NCBI RefSeq assembly: GCF_001625215.2
Contig: NC_030385.2
Span: 38,465,598-38,529,597, forward strand
Direction: 5' to 3'
Length of the DNA: 64,000 bases
Origin: Daucus carota subsp. sativus
Taxonomy: Eukaryota > Streptophyta > Magnoliopsida > Apiales > Apiaceae
Shown here in pieces: positions 23,001 to 33,254 of the stretch (its first letter is position 1; each line of letters opens with the position of its first letter). The notes under the pieces are model-generated. The model was not told the origin of the DNA. It ran no database searches and saw only the letters and a program-made list of their open reading frames with translations. Position numbers and translations under genes: made by a program.

Positions 23001-23570
23001 AAAGGTACATCTCATGTTAATGCCCTTGAAAATTATTATGGTCAATTAGAAGAAATTATTAGACTTGTTTATAGGGGGGGAAATCATGTGTATTTGTTTA
23101 AATGTTGTTGGTTTGATTCCGCGGGAAGCGGTGTACGTGTTGACAAAAATCGAATTGTTAGTATAGACATAAAGTCAAGACTAAGGTCGAACGAGGTATT
23201 TGTTTTAGCAAGTCAAGCGACTCAAGTGTATTATGCACCAAGTGTATTAAATCCTCGTAGTAACTTCTATACGGTTATTTCAATTAAAAATAGTCCTCTT
23301 GATGAATCAACTACCCCTTCTACCGAAAATCCCTACCAAGAAAATATATCTAATGCATCCACTTCAATATTTTCATTGTTCGTTGACTTTGCACAATATG
23401 AGCCAATTCCAAGAATTCGATTCGAAGATCATGATAATGATGAAGTTGATGACGATGATGAAGATGAAAACAATGAAGAGTTTGATGAGGAAGATCAAGA
23501 AAATGAAGAAGAAATAGGAGGAGGAGAAGAAGAAGAGGAAGAAGAAGAAGGTTATGAAGATATTGATTAG
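20087..23570 (+). CDS. CACTA transposase, TNP2-like (TNPD type)
   Basis: Catalytic DDE-type transposase that cuts CACTA ends. Exons 20087-22623, 22698-22782 and 22866-23570 with GT-AG introns give one frame of 1108 residues. If the first exon is read through it runs to 22786 and ends out of frame; splicing at 22624 restores the family sequence (PYIREYASYTGATPEELESL). Domains in order: transposase-associated N-terminus with a CPCVNC cysteine motif (about 50-55); Transposase_21 with LGLSTDGFNPF (about 318-328) and RHCIDVMHTEKNVFENV (about 541-557), which carry conserved aspartates; a DUF4218-like block with LKSHDCHIFMQKL, FFDIMEHLVLHLAEE and GGPVHYRWMYPFERLL; and a DUF4216-like block with YYGQLEEIIRLVYRGG, FKCCWFD and FVLASQATQVYY. 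The last 45 residues are an acidic D/E tract. No stop or frameshift is seen. Confidence 0.93.
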
Positions 23571-23679
23571 TGGCTATATATTGTAATTAACGATTTTAGT
23601 TTCATGGAATTGAAATTGTAATGTTATGCTTCAAAATTGAAATGTTATGAGATTTTTTTTGTGAAATTTGGTCATTGTA

Positions 23680-23860
23680 TACGCAGAAAAGCGACAAATC
23701 ATGGTCATTTTGATCCTTTTTTTTCATTTACACCCAGAAAACCGACCGACTCGGGGTCATTTCCGACCAATTGTGGTCATTTTCTTACAGAAAACCGACC
23801 AAACTCATCACTTTTCCGACCAATTGTGGTTATTGTATTGCAGAAAACCGACCAATAGCA
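23680..23860. repeat. Internal cluster of CACTA subterminal motifs
   Basis: Between the two transposon genes there are five CCGACC copies (23741-23852) in the same two contexts as the subterminal arrays (GAAAACCGACC and TTTCCGACCAA), in units containing CAATTGTGGTCATT. The ORFs at 23637-23865 are repeat by-products. Confidence 0.8.
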
Positions 23861-23894
23861 TATAAGGGAGCACGTGAAAAGAACTTGTAAAAAA

Positions 23895-25444
23895 ATGATG
23901 AATGAGGAGAAGCGCCGCTTGGTGAGAAAAATGAAGGAAACTGGAAAGTCGGCAAAGGATCTGAGGCCGGGGTATTTTCAAGGCCCTTTTTGGGAAAATC
24001 TGTTGAAATATTGGGATAGCGACACTCACAAGCATCGGTCCAAGGTTGGATCACAAAATCGAGAAAAGGTGGAGACCTTGCACACTGCCGGTGCAAAATC
24101 TTTTGAAGCGATTGAAATGGTAATTCAAAACATTTTTATTATACAATTTAGGAGTAATCAAGTTCAATTATATTTCTTAATTATTTAATAATGCCACATG
24201 CTTATTTTCTTGTTTAATTATATTGTACATGCTTATGGTAATTATACTGTACATGCTTATGGTAATTCAAAACATTTTTAATGAACAACTGTGATTAATT
24301 ATAATTCCCTTGTTCTAGGAAATGACGGCAGAAAAAAAGGGGAAGAAACCGAAGCGCCTCGAATTGTGGGAAAGGACCCATACAACAAAAGCATCGAGGA
24401 AGGAGAGGGAGGCTAGCAAGGGGAAAAAATGCCCTCCTTTGGTCTATACTACGCCAGGGGCGATGGCCATAGCGGTTAGTATATAAATTTAGTTTTACTT
24501 GTACTTTTACATGAATTGACATATGAAATTATCCTATAATTGTACTTGTACTTAATTGTACTTAATTATTCCTATATATAATTGTAGTTGAATTCATATA
24601 ATTGTACTTGTACTTGCACTTAAATTCACCTTGATCATATATATCTAGTTATAAGAATGTTTAATTTGTTTGTCTACATATATACATATATACACGTAAT
24701 TAACTTTAGTTTTATGTTCATTTCAGTCTCGCTATAGTGCCATTCTAGAGAATTCAGGGGTTGACTTAACTCCCGGATCAGATTACTCTGAGCCTATAGA
24801 GTGGTGGTTGCAAGCAACAATAGACGGCGCAAATACGCCAAAAAAGAATCGGCTCATTGGATTTCCAACAGTGCCTGCAAACACATTGTTGCCGAATTTG
24901 GCTCACCGCTTCAGAGAAACTACTAGGGGAGGTGCAAGTTCCTCGTCTTCTGTCTCCAACCGCTCAAATATACCAGACCCTCTGTTTGTGCAAGTTGTTC
25001 GCAATGCTCTCACAAACGCACAAGCAAATCCTACTAATTTCCAGCAACAGTTGGACACTGCAGAGCTAGAAGGTCTTGCTAGGAACCTTATAGAAGTTTC
25101 TGATCCGGAGAGTAGAGGCAACTTCAACTCCATTTTCTTTAGGGAGGTTGTGAATGTTGTCACGACAATCATGAGTGACATCTGCAACAAATACGAGGCT
25201 GGAACCCAAGCTGTAAGTAGATAAGTATTTATATGAGTGTATGTGTGTGTGTGTGCAATGTATATTTGTGTGTTTGAATTTTATGTGGGAGGAGGTAATT
25301 ATAAACGATGAATTGTTGCAGGCAATTGCAGAGGCCAACAAGGATGTCACCGATGGTGAAAGTTCGGAGAACGACCTCGGTGAGGATGATGGAGATGGTG
25401 CTGGTGAAGATGCTTCCGATGATGCTTCCGATGGTGATAGTTAG
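23895..25444 (+). CDS. CACTA second protein, Transposase_24-like (PTTA/En/Spm)
   Basis: Accessory protein of plant CACTA elements, comparable in position to TNPA, which binds subterminal repeats (family knowledge). Exons 23895-24119, 24319-24474, 24727-25212 and 25322-25444, all GT-AG and all phase 0, joining to 329 residues. The start is the first ATG in the open frame; a further 5' exon is possible. Family features: GPFWENLLKYWDSD, HRSKVGSQNREKVETLHTAG, then KSFEAIEM and KPKRLELWERTHTTKASRKE. The C-terminal half has SNIPDPLFVQVVRNALTNAQ and ends in an acidic DGDGAGEDASDDASDGDS tail. Nothing looks broken. Confidence 0.82.
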
Positions 25445-25784
25445 CATATTGGTTTTTGATTAGCTAACTATTATTGCTTTTGTTAATGACATTGTTTGGT
25501 TGGATAATTTTGGGGATGCAAACTGAATTTGCATGGTTTCGCTGTGTTAAAAGAATTGTATCTTATGTTTTGTTGGATAATTTGTATGGATAATTTGTAT
25601 GGATAATTGTAGGTGTTTGGTTGTATTTGAATGATGTTTTAAATTAATGCATATTGGATGTTGTTTTTGGTTCAGAATTTTAGATTATTTGTGTTTTGGT
25701 TGTGTTTTGTTGGGTTTGGTAAATGACAGGAAAAGGTATATAGTTCATACTGTAAGCACTGCAAATTTTCAAATTTGGTGCCCA

Positions 25785-26465
25785 GAAAACCGACCAATTT
25801 TGGTCATTTCCGACCAAATATGGTAATAACAAACACAGAAAACCGACCAAGTGGACACATTTCCGACCAAATTTGGTCGTACTTGGTCCCAGAAAACCGA
25901 CCAAATTCTTCATGAAATCGGTCGGTAATGAATCCTGAGGTTGGACCACTAAAACCGACCAAAATGTGTGTTGATTCCGTGGTCGGTTTTATAGCAGAAG
26001 CTCAAGTTCTGGCAAAAAATCCTTCCCGACCGACTCATAACCGACCAACTATAAGAAAACCGACCGACTCATAACCGACCAACCCTTGGTCAGATTTAAA
26101 ACAGAAGCTGAGGAGCTGGCCAAAAAAACCTTCCCGACCGACTCATAACCGAGCACCTGTCGGTCGGTTTTAAATTCTTATTTCCGACCAAGTTATTACC
26201 GACTACACGCTGGTCGGTTTTGTGTCAGTCCACGTGTATGCCAAGTCACAGGTGGGGCCATGTTTTGCGAAAATGGAAACACATTACCGACCGAATTTGG
26301 CGGTCGGACGTCGGTCGGTAATGAGACTCATTTCGGACCGACTTGTCATTTCCGACCCGTTTTTAAGGGACCAACCCCATCGGTCGGTAATCGGTCGGAA
26401 ATGACCTCAAAACCGACCGAATTGAGTCATTTCCGACCGATTTTTGTGGTCGGAAATGCCCTGTT
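25785..26465. repeat. Right subterminal repeat array of the CACTA element
   Basis: More than twenty CCGACC/GGTCGG copies in both orientations. Orientation becomes mixed, with GGTCGG forms more frequent, toward the right end. A sub-unit with GACCGACTCATAACCGACCA recurs three times (about 26025-26150). Confidence 0.9.
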
Positions 26466-26623
26466 TTCTTGTAGTGATTATTGGGTATGAAAAAGAAAGA
26501 AATATCCTAATACATCTTGTCATAAAATTTCATATGTATCTGTCAGTGTGGTTGATACTTGATACTCATGGGGTTAGAGCCATTTTAGGCACAGATTCAC
26601 AAATTAATTAAATGATGACTGTT

Positions 26624-27360
26624 GAAGGTTCATTATCAAGTTAGTCAAAAAACTAGGGTTTTCTCTCTACCTCTCTGTTTTGAGAGTCGACTCCCGTTTT
26701 TAGAGTTCTAGCTACCACTTCTCCATCTTCTAAATCTTCATCCCTTCATCGATTAAGCCATTTTCGCTCTCCCATCCTCTATTTTGTATTTCAGTTTTTC
26801 AATAAACCAAGATCCGTGAGATCTTGTTGAGTACCTTGTTATCAAGGCAGTGCCCATATTTTGGGATGTTAGTATGTCATGTTTTGTGTTTTGTGTGTGT
26901 TTTCGTATCGTTGTCGGAGGGTTTTCTAAAAAGGATTCATACGATATTGTGGACGATCTGTAAGACTCGCATCGATTCTGGGATGACGGTGGATATCGCA
27001 AAAGCTCACCTTTCATAATAACAAAAATTTGTTCATATTTTGGGAGTCTTTGTTGCTCCAATATCAGTCAATATAACTGATAGTTCTGAACGTTGGGCTA
27101 CAGATGATGCTTATGTGAAGGTCAATTGTGATGCTACCAGTTTCATAGGTGATGTAGGTTGGATTGCTCTATATGTCATTGTATTACTTTTTAGATCAAA
27201 GAATTTAAATATTCTATGTGTTAAGCGATCTGAAAACAAAACGGCTATTTGGTTAGCTCGTTTTTTGTTTCACAATCAGATTGTAGTTGACAGTTCGGGG
27301 GTTTGTCCCGGCTGGGTTCCGATGAGTGATATCCGTTAATAAAATCATATGTTTGTCAAA
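26624..27360 (+). mobile_element. Compact LINE-derived element with an 18-bp target duplication
   Basis: 737 bp flanked by AATTAAATGATGACTGTT at 26606-26623 and 27361-27378, identical in both copies. The left half resembles a LINE 5' leader (AAACTAGGGTTTTCTCTC, then CCATCTTCTAAATCTTCATC). The right half encodes pieces of a LINE RNase H-like domain: DAYVKVNCDATSFIGDVGW, then VKRSENKTAIWLARFLFHNQ and SGVCPGWVPMSDIR before a stop. The domain middle and all of the reverse transcriptase are missing. It ends near a short A run and was inserted by target-primed reverse transcription, judging by the long duplication. Confidence 0.75.
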
Positions 27361-27451
27361 AATTAAATGATGACTGTTTACTTGTTTATGAAAATGACAA
27401 GTGAAAAGTTTGAGATTATGATCATACTTATACACGTTTAGTTATTGATGC

Positions 27452-27659
27452 CAGTGACGGAGGCAGAACACAATACTCAAGGGGGCACTTTTTAATTTTT
27501 AACATTCTAAGGGCAATTTTTAACATTCCAGGGGGACAAGGAGTAATATTTTGTAGATTAATATTATCAAATATGTGGATCTCATATAAAAACATATACA
27601 CTTTTCTGAAATTTATGGGGGCATGGGCACCCAGAGGCCCCCATGTCCCTCCGCCTCTG
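27452..27659. mobile_element. Non-autonomous hAT element (MITE)
   Basis: 208 bp. Ends CAGTGACGGAGGCAG and CCCTCCGCCTCTG are imperfect inverted repeats. The 8-bp target duplication ATTGATGC is perfect (27444-27451, 27660-27667), diagnostic of hAT insertion. No coding capacity. Confidence 0.88.
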
Positions 27660-27751
27660 ATTGATGCTGAGGATATTTAGTTTAATCATATAAATATATC
27701 ATCTTGTTAACCACACAGCATGTCTAATTATTTCTTATCGGAATAAATTAA

Positions 27752-28057
27752 CTGTTCCTTGCCAACCGGTTGCCGGGAAGGGGTTATCTAACACACTGTA
27801 AGGGGGCCATTAGATTTAGATTTCAAGGGCTCAGATCCAATTTTAGTTTTCAAAGGATCCGCTATAAATAACCGCGGAAGGGAAATTTTCCTTTCCGCGG
27901 ATATTATCCGCGGAATAGGAGTTCCCCTTTCCGCGGATAATATCCGCGGATGCATTCCAAACTCAAAATTGGATCTGAGCCCTTGAAATCTAAATCTAAT
28001 GGCCCCCGTACAGTGGGTTAGATAACCCTTTCCCGGCAACCGGTTGGCAAGGAACAG
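27752..28057. repeat. Foldback element with nearly perfect inverted repeats and GC-rich internal palindromes
   Basis: 306 bp. The arms begin CTGTTCCTTGCCAACCGGTT and match the complement of the right end for about 90 bp with very few changes, through TTAGATTTAGATTTCAAGGG and CTCAGATCCAATTTT. The loop holds repeated CCGCGGATATTATCCGCGG-type palindromes. It is very unlike the AT-rich flanks. I see no clear target duplication. The short ORF at 27788-28039 is probably not a gene. Confidence 0.8.
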
Positions 28058-29002
28058 GACCCATTAGAATAATAATATATCTTGTTTCTACTTGAAATTA
28101 ATTAATATATATACACAGACGTACATAGAGAGTGTGACGGAATCAGAAATAAATTTTAATGTGGCACAATACATTTGTAAGTTTTTTTTAACAGAAAATA
28201 TCAAATAGTAAAAAGAAAGAAACAAGCAGTGAAATATAATAAGAATAATAGAAATACGTGAAGAACTCAGCTAAAGTAGTTCTTAAAAGTCATATATGCA
28301 TAATATTTTGAATAACCTAAACTAAATTAAATTACAATTTAATGATCTGTACTTGTTTTCTCAAAAGCACTTGTCAATACAAAAACCTGAGCACTTGTAA
28401 ATTAAAGGGAACACTAGTTAAGTTTAATATACCGCAGAGAATTTTCAAATATTTAATATTATAATATATAATCAATATTATTTGATATTAGATTTAATCG
28501 CTTTAACAGATTACTAATCATGAGAGTTTAACTTTAAGCGAAATTAAAAATAAACATATTGATTTAAATATTTGGAATTTACATAATTCGAAAACCAAAA
28601 AACAAAAAATTTCACAATGATGGCTAATGTGCTTAGATTTTTACAAAAAAATGATTATATTCTCAAGATAACAAATATTTGACCAGTATTTCTTTAGCTT
28701 CCTTGAAACTGGGGCTTGGCAACTATCGTTAATCATATGTCATTACGTATTAAAAATATGGGTAAAAAATTTCTCATTTTCATAAAATGTTTGTTAATTT
28801 TTTTTGATTTTACAAAATATGGCTGATTATCGATCAACATTTTATGAAATTTATCCTCCGATCCATCTAGATATTACTCGTTAATTATATATATGTAATC
28901 ATTAATTATATACATTTAATATCATTAATAATAGTTGACGGTTGTCATTTTTTAAAAAGCGGAGAAAAATACTGGTCAAATTATACTTAATTTGGAAAAA
29001 AA
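28058..29002. other. Intergenic, nothing recognised
   Basis: AT-rich non-coding DNA without a recognisable gene or repeat. Confidence 0.5.
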
Positions 29003-29010
29003 CCAACACT

Positions 29011-30078
29011 CAGTCGTGGAACCAGAGGGGGTTAGGGGATGCTAGAGCCCCTCCTAATCTCGAAAAACACGGTGTATATATTTTTTCCAGCCCCCGCTGA
29101 ATTTGTGATGTCAATATAATTTAACTGGGTTAATTATCAAACTCATCACTGAAGTCGACAAATGATATCAACTCATCATCACTGACTTGCGTTCATTCAG
29201 TTAACATTTTAATTAATTAAGTTTGAACAATGTTTGTTTTTGGATTCATCTGTCATTTAACCTTTAAACATTATGTGTTGTTTTTGAAGATTTGAACAAT
29301 GTATGCCGCTTCATATGTTAAATTTACATATATCTATTTTTATGTTTTTGTTTGGTACAAGAAACTTCAAAATAAATAGAAGTGTTAAAAATCGAGAAGA
29401 ATTTCAATCTGTTTCTGTTTTTGAATAGGTGTCAGGGGCTTGTTGGAGTTCATTTCAACTCCATATTCTTCAAATATTTTTGGCTAAAGAGGCCATACGA
29501 AAAAGCTTTTGAACATGCTCTCATAAGTCATACGCACACATCGACACTACCCTAACTCGGTGGAGTTCTTTTGATGAAAGTTATCTTGACAATTACTAAT
29601 GATTTGTCATAATCTTTACAAAAAAGCATCCGGAATATTATAAATACTATGACAATGGTTCGAAGTATGACAATTGGCTCTTTGGATCCTAGAAATTAAT
29701 TTTCAAGTTCCAATAATTCAAAATTGGTCTGCCTGGCACAATTTTATCCAAAGGATTTCTTTTTACCAGACCAGGAGTTGTTGCCAAATCAGTTACACAA
29801 TTCTATCTATGATGTGAGAATGGAGATTAATCTGGATTTCAAAATATAGAAAAAAAATTTTGTCATCTGGTTGAGTTAGCTTTGACTTTACCCGTTGTCA
29901 TTGCTACTGTTGAGAGAGTTTTTTTGTTAAAAGCAATCAAGACTTATCAGCGTAATAGGATGGAAGATGCATGAATGAATGATAGTATGATGATATATAT
30001 TGAGAAAACTATTTATGCAAGTATAGGTGATGAAATATTTTTCAGCCCCCCTAACTTTTAGTGCTGGTTCCGCCACTG
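29011..30078 (+). mobile_element. Decayed hAT transposon with dimerisation-domain remnant
   Basis: 1068 bp with ends CAGTCGTGGAACCAG and CTGGTTCCGCCACTG (13 of 15 bases complementary) and a perfect 8-bp duplication CCAACACT (29003-29010, 30079-30086). Near the right end the plus strand reads LVELALTLPVVIATVERVF, the C-terminal hAT dimerisation domain of the TTF/zf-MYM-type transposases, followed by degraded sequence (RNRMEDA-like). The rest of the transposase is lost or frameshifted. Confidence 0.9.
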
Positions 30079-30086
30079 CCAACACT

Positions 30087-30580
30087 TCTCGGAAATCTAG
30101 AACAATTTAGCCGATATATAACTTGAAAGTTACTGCAAAAGAAATTATTTCTTTCTCATATAGTCATATTAACCGTACCGAAGATATAATAGGGTGATAC
30201 GAGTACTGTCAGGACGCGTAACACATGATACGACCATAAATTTAGTAATCTTGTGCCAAAGAGTCGGTGGTCCGAAGTTTTGCAACAAAATATTTTTATT
30301 TTGCTTTATTGATGTATATTGAAGTAAATATTATATCACACACAAAAAATATGCAAGATTCAAAAAGAAAGAAGCGAGTTGTCGTTGCGTTGAGATGCCC
30401 ACTTAGTTGAAAGCAACTAGGGTTTACAGTGATGTGTAACTGCAGTCATATCTGTGACGGTAGCACTCCAACACAATTCACATGCATTAGCCAATTAGAA
30501 TCAGCCAAGTGGCCAACTTAAATGATTTAAACAAGCCATTTAGCAGTAAAGAAGTCTTCTTTTTCTCTTAATAGCATCAC
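30087..30580. other. Upstream region of MIR172
   Basis: No gene seen. It is probably part of the MIR172 promoter, given the TATA box just downstream. Confidence 0.45.
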
Positions 30581-30588
30581 TACCTTTG

Positions 30589-30596
30589 TATAAATA
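30589..30596 (+). promoter_or_regulatory. TATA box of the putative MIR172 primary transcript
   Basis: TATAAATA followed about 30 bp later by a CT-rich stretch (about 30630-30675) typical of plant 5' leaders. It lies 900 bp upstream of the miR172 hairpin on the same strand. Linking it to the hairpin is inference. Confidence 0.5.
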
Positions 30597-30619
30597 TATT
30601 ATCTTCCTCCTCAAACAAA

Positions 30620-31490
30620 TACACTCAATTCTCTCTCTCCCTTCTCAGTTTGCTCATCTCTTTCTCCTCAGCCGCAAACTCAAGATCATGGATGTTAAAT
30701 CCGTTAGTTATCGATCTTCTATGCGGCAAGTTTGTGTATGTATGAGTAACTCTTCTCTTCCTTTTCCCCCTATATATACAAAGAGTACATGTTATATATA
30801 TACTGATAGGTTGTTAATCTTTTTCTGGTTCGATTTAGACCATCTGACCATACAAGGTTTGGATATTTCCCGAATCTGAGAGGTTATATCATATATGTAT
30901 ATATGAAAGTGTGTATTTGTACTAAGATTTGTTTCTTTCTTTGGTCAAGAAGAAACTTAGATGTGTGTAATTTTTCTGGTCAGAATTATATATGTGAATC
31001 TAATTAGAGCTGTTCTCAAACTTTTAGGTTTACTTTTATGTCGATTTTTGTTAATTTTTACACCACAGATAGATAAAAGTTTTAAAAGAGAATAGGGTTT
31101 TACTGTTTGGGGAGGTACATGGTTTTACACTTATATTCAGACCTTGTCTTTTATAAGAAAATACAGTATATTTATTTATATTGTTTTGAGACTCATGTGG
31201 GTTCACTTGTAACTAGGCCTTGTGTGCTTGATAATACCCACACATTCAAACTGTGTTGAACAAGTTTCGAACCTTGATACCAATGGAAATAAGGCCTAAT
31301 TTAGACTCCAAATTAGTATTATATATATATATATATATAGAAGGGTTTTAATAATCAACCTATCTCTTCTCTCTTCTTCTTCTTCTTTTTTTGTGTTTTT
31401 TCTTTTGTTAAATATGTTATACATATATATATCCCTTGTTGCCTTGACAGTATGTGGTGGTTTAATTGTACATGAGTGAAGTTGGGAATC
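30620..31490 (+). ncRNA. Probable 5' part of pri-miR172
   Basis: The span between the likely transcription start and the hairpin has a CT-rich leader, then a short ORF from ATG 30688 (64 codons, MDVKSVSYRSSMRQV...), and further on a (TA)n tract at about 31318-31340. Donor-like GTATGT sites near 30735 suggest an intron. No conserved protein is encoded. Extent and splicing are inferred. Confidence 0.45.
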
Positions 31491-31658
31491 AGTCGTTGTT
31501 TGCTGGTGTAGCACCATCAAGATTCACATGCAAATGCAAGTGTTGTTGGTCATAATAATGTAAATGTAAAAATGAATTATATTTACAATCTGTGGCTGGC
31601 AATAGGGCCATTTTGGTGATGAGAATCTTGATGATGCTGCATTGGCAATAGAACGACT
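31491..31658 (+). ncRNA. MIR172: miR172 precursor hairpin
   Basis: The mature miRNA lies on the 3' arm at 31622-31642, beginning AGAATCTTGATGATG and ending CTGCAT, the sequence of the miR172a/b class. The star strand lies on the 5' arm at 31508-31528 (GTAGCACCATCAAGATTC...). The arms pair well from AGTCGTT (31491) to AACGACT (31652-31658), with the mismatches usual for plant precursors and a loop of about 90 nt. miR172 represses AP2/TOE-type AP2-domain transcription factors and promotes flowering and adult phase; it is also involved in floral organ identity and nodulation (established knowledge). The primary transcript probably starts near 30620 and may be spliced. This is one locus of a usually multi-copy family. 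Confidence 0.96.
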
Positions 31659-33240
31659 ATACTTGAGCATGTTGGTACGAGCTAGGGCCTAATCACCTCA
31701 ATATATATATGACTGAAAGTGACAGACCAATCAAGTCCGCAAATGGCTGATCTGTCACCCGGCTTTACAACTTTTCTCTCAGGCCAGTTCCTTTCAGATG
31801 ACCAACTGTAGGCATTCATTTGGTATTGTTCTTTTCACCTGTTTCTTGTCTATTTATTTCTTCTCATTCTCTGTTACTATATTTTTACTGCATATACAGG
31901 ACTTCTACTAGTTCCAAGCTAGGGCTTTTCCAATTAAGTTGGGTAATTTATTAATTACAGTAGCTTAATTTGTTGCCGCTCTTTATATATAATTAAGGGC
32001 AAGCTTAATTAGTAAGTGATTATGAATTTTAATGGTTGGAAGACCATATTAGTAGGGATAACTGGAAAACACACCGATCGGTTGTGCCAAAATGTACATT
32101 TTTTAATTTGTTCTGCGAAGTAATATTTTGGTTCAAGAACAATGACGTTGTTAATTATAAGAGATGTTTTTTTTTTGGTCACATTATATTATAAGAGAAA
32201 TTGTTAGTAAGAATAACAACACATAAAGAGTCTTGATCATTTATATGAATCTCAGTACTAGTGCTATAATATCATCAGTCTTTTACCAGCTCATCAGTTG
32301 ATTCAAGTGAAATGGACCTACATTGAGTCATTGATGCACAACTTTACACAATTATGTACGCTGGTCCCGGTGACATGGAATGCTTTGAATTTTCCCTTTA
32401 GTCGATCAGAGCGGCATTGAAGATTACCACCACCATGCTCGTGCTTCTCTCTCAGCCTCATCTGGAGCATCTTTATCAAATATCTCTTCACGTCTTCTGA
32501 TTTTTGTTCTCTTGGTATCGGTGTACATCCTTCATTGGCCACTGCCGGGTCAGTTTCTCATCATGGTCATTTTTTCGTCGCTCAATTATTATGTTTCCTC
32601 CGATTTTTTTTTTATCGATACAGTATACAAAATTACAATAAAATGGCTAGTCTTGCAGATATTAAACCAGATCCGTCAGAAGTGAGCAAGCTTCCGACTC
32701 TAATAATCCGTTGGTCTGTCAGGAAGTGGTCCTGTGGAAATTAACGTTTGTCGGAAGTGATTTACCTGGAACATTTGTCAGAGATGGAGCACTAATCAGC
32801 TTAATATAACAATCAACAGACAACGCCATTAGAATTACATGACAGCTCAGCCATCAAAGACAAAGATGCACAGCAACAAACAAACCTAATCATCAAGCAG
32901 CAGTACCACTTGACGTCTCTCTCGGTTGAGTTCACAGTTATACAATTTCCATTTTGGAATCTTTCATTACAATGAATGTTCACAAACCTCTGTGTTAAAT
33001 TTTTCTGTTAAAATTTCAAGTATAGTAATATTTTTATAGTGTTTACCAGAAGCAAATTCATCTGTTTCTCATTAGAAATAGCTTTTCCCGGCCATCTATT
33101 GTTCGCTCAACACCAATGGTTCCTACTAATTAGGAACTACTGGTTGCAGACTTGCAGTACTAGAATATGTTAGACCTAATTAACCAATATTGTACGGAGA
33201 GTGTGTTTTGTATTGTAAAGTCATTCTTATATATAGTTGT
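31659..33240. other. Downstream of MIR172, no gene recognised
   Basis: Should hold the end of the pri-miRNA. The ORFs at 32318-32542 (-) and 32535-32744 (+) are short and carry no family motif. They have slightly protein-like composition but I cannot support either as a gene. Confidence 0.4.
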
Positions 33241-33254
33241 TAATTTTTTGCAAT

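Larger units (their letters stand above)
19082..26476 (+). mobile_element. Complete CACTA (En/Spm) DNA transposon
   Basis: 7395 bp, starting CACTACAAGAAAA and ending TTTTCTTGTAGTG, a matched 13-bp inverted terminus. The target duplication is a perfect ATT (19079-19081, 26477-26479). Both ends carry several hundred bp of subterminal repeats built on CCGACC/GGTCGG, the expected binding sites of the accessory protein. Inside are two intact multi-exon genes on the plus strand: a TNP2-like transposase (20087-23570) and a Transposase_24-like protein (23895-25444). Nothing essential is visibly broken, so it could be autonomous and recently inserted. Confidence 0.95.

Noticed and set aside
30586-30687. 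Upstream extension of the pri-miR172 leader ORF
   Set aside because: It lacks an ATG and begins within the TATA box; only the part from ATG 30688 could be translated.
32318-32744. Two short ORFs (74 and 69 codons) downstream of MIR172
   Set aside because: No recognisable motif, signal peptide or conserved splice structure; composition alone is not enough.
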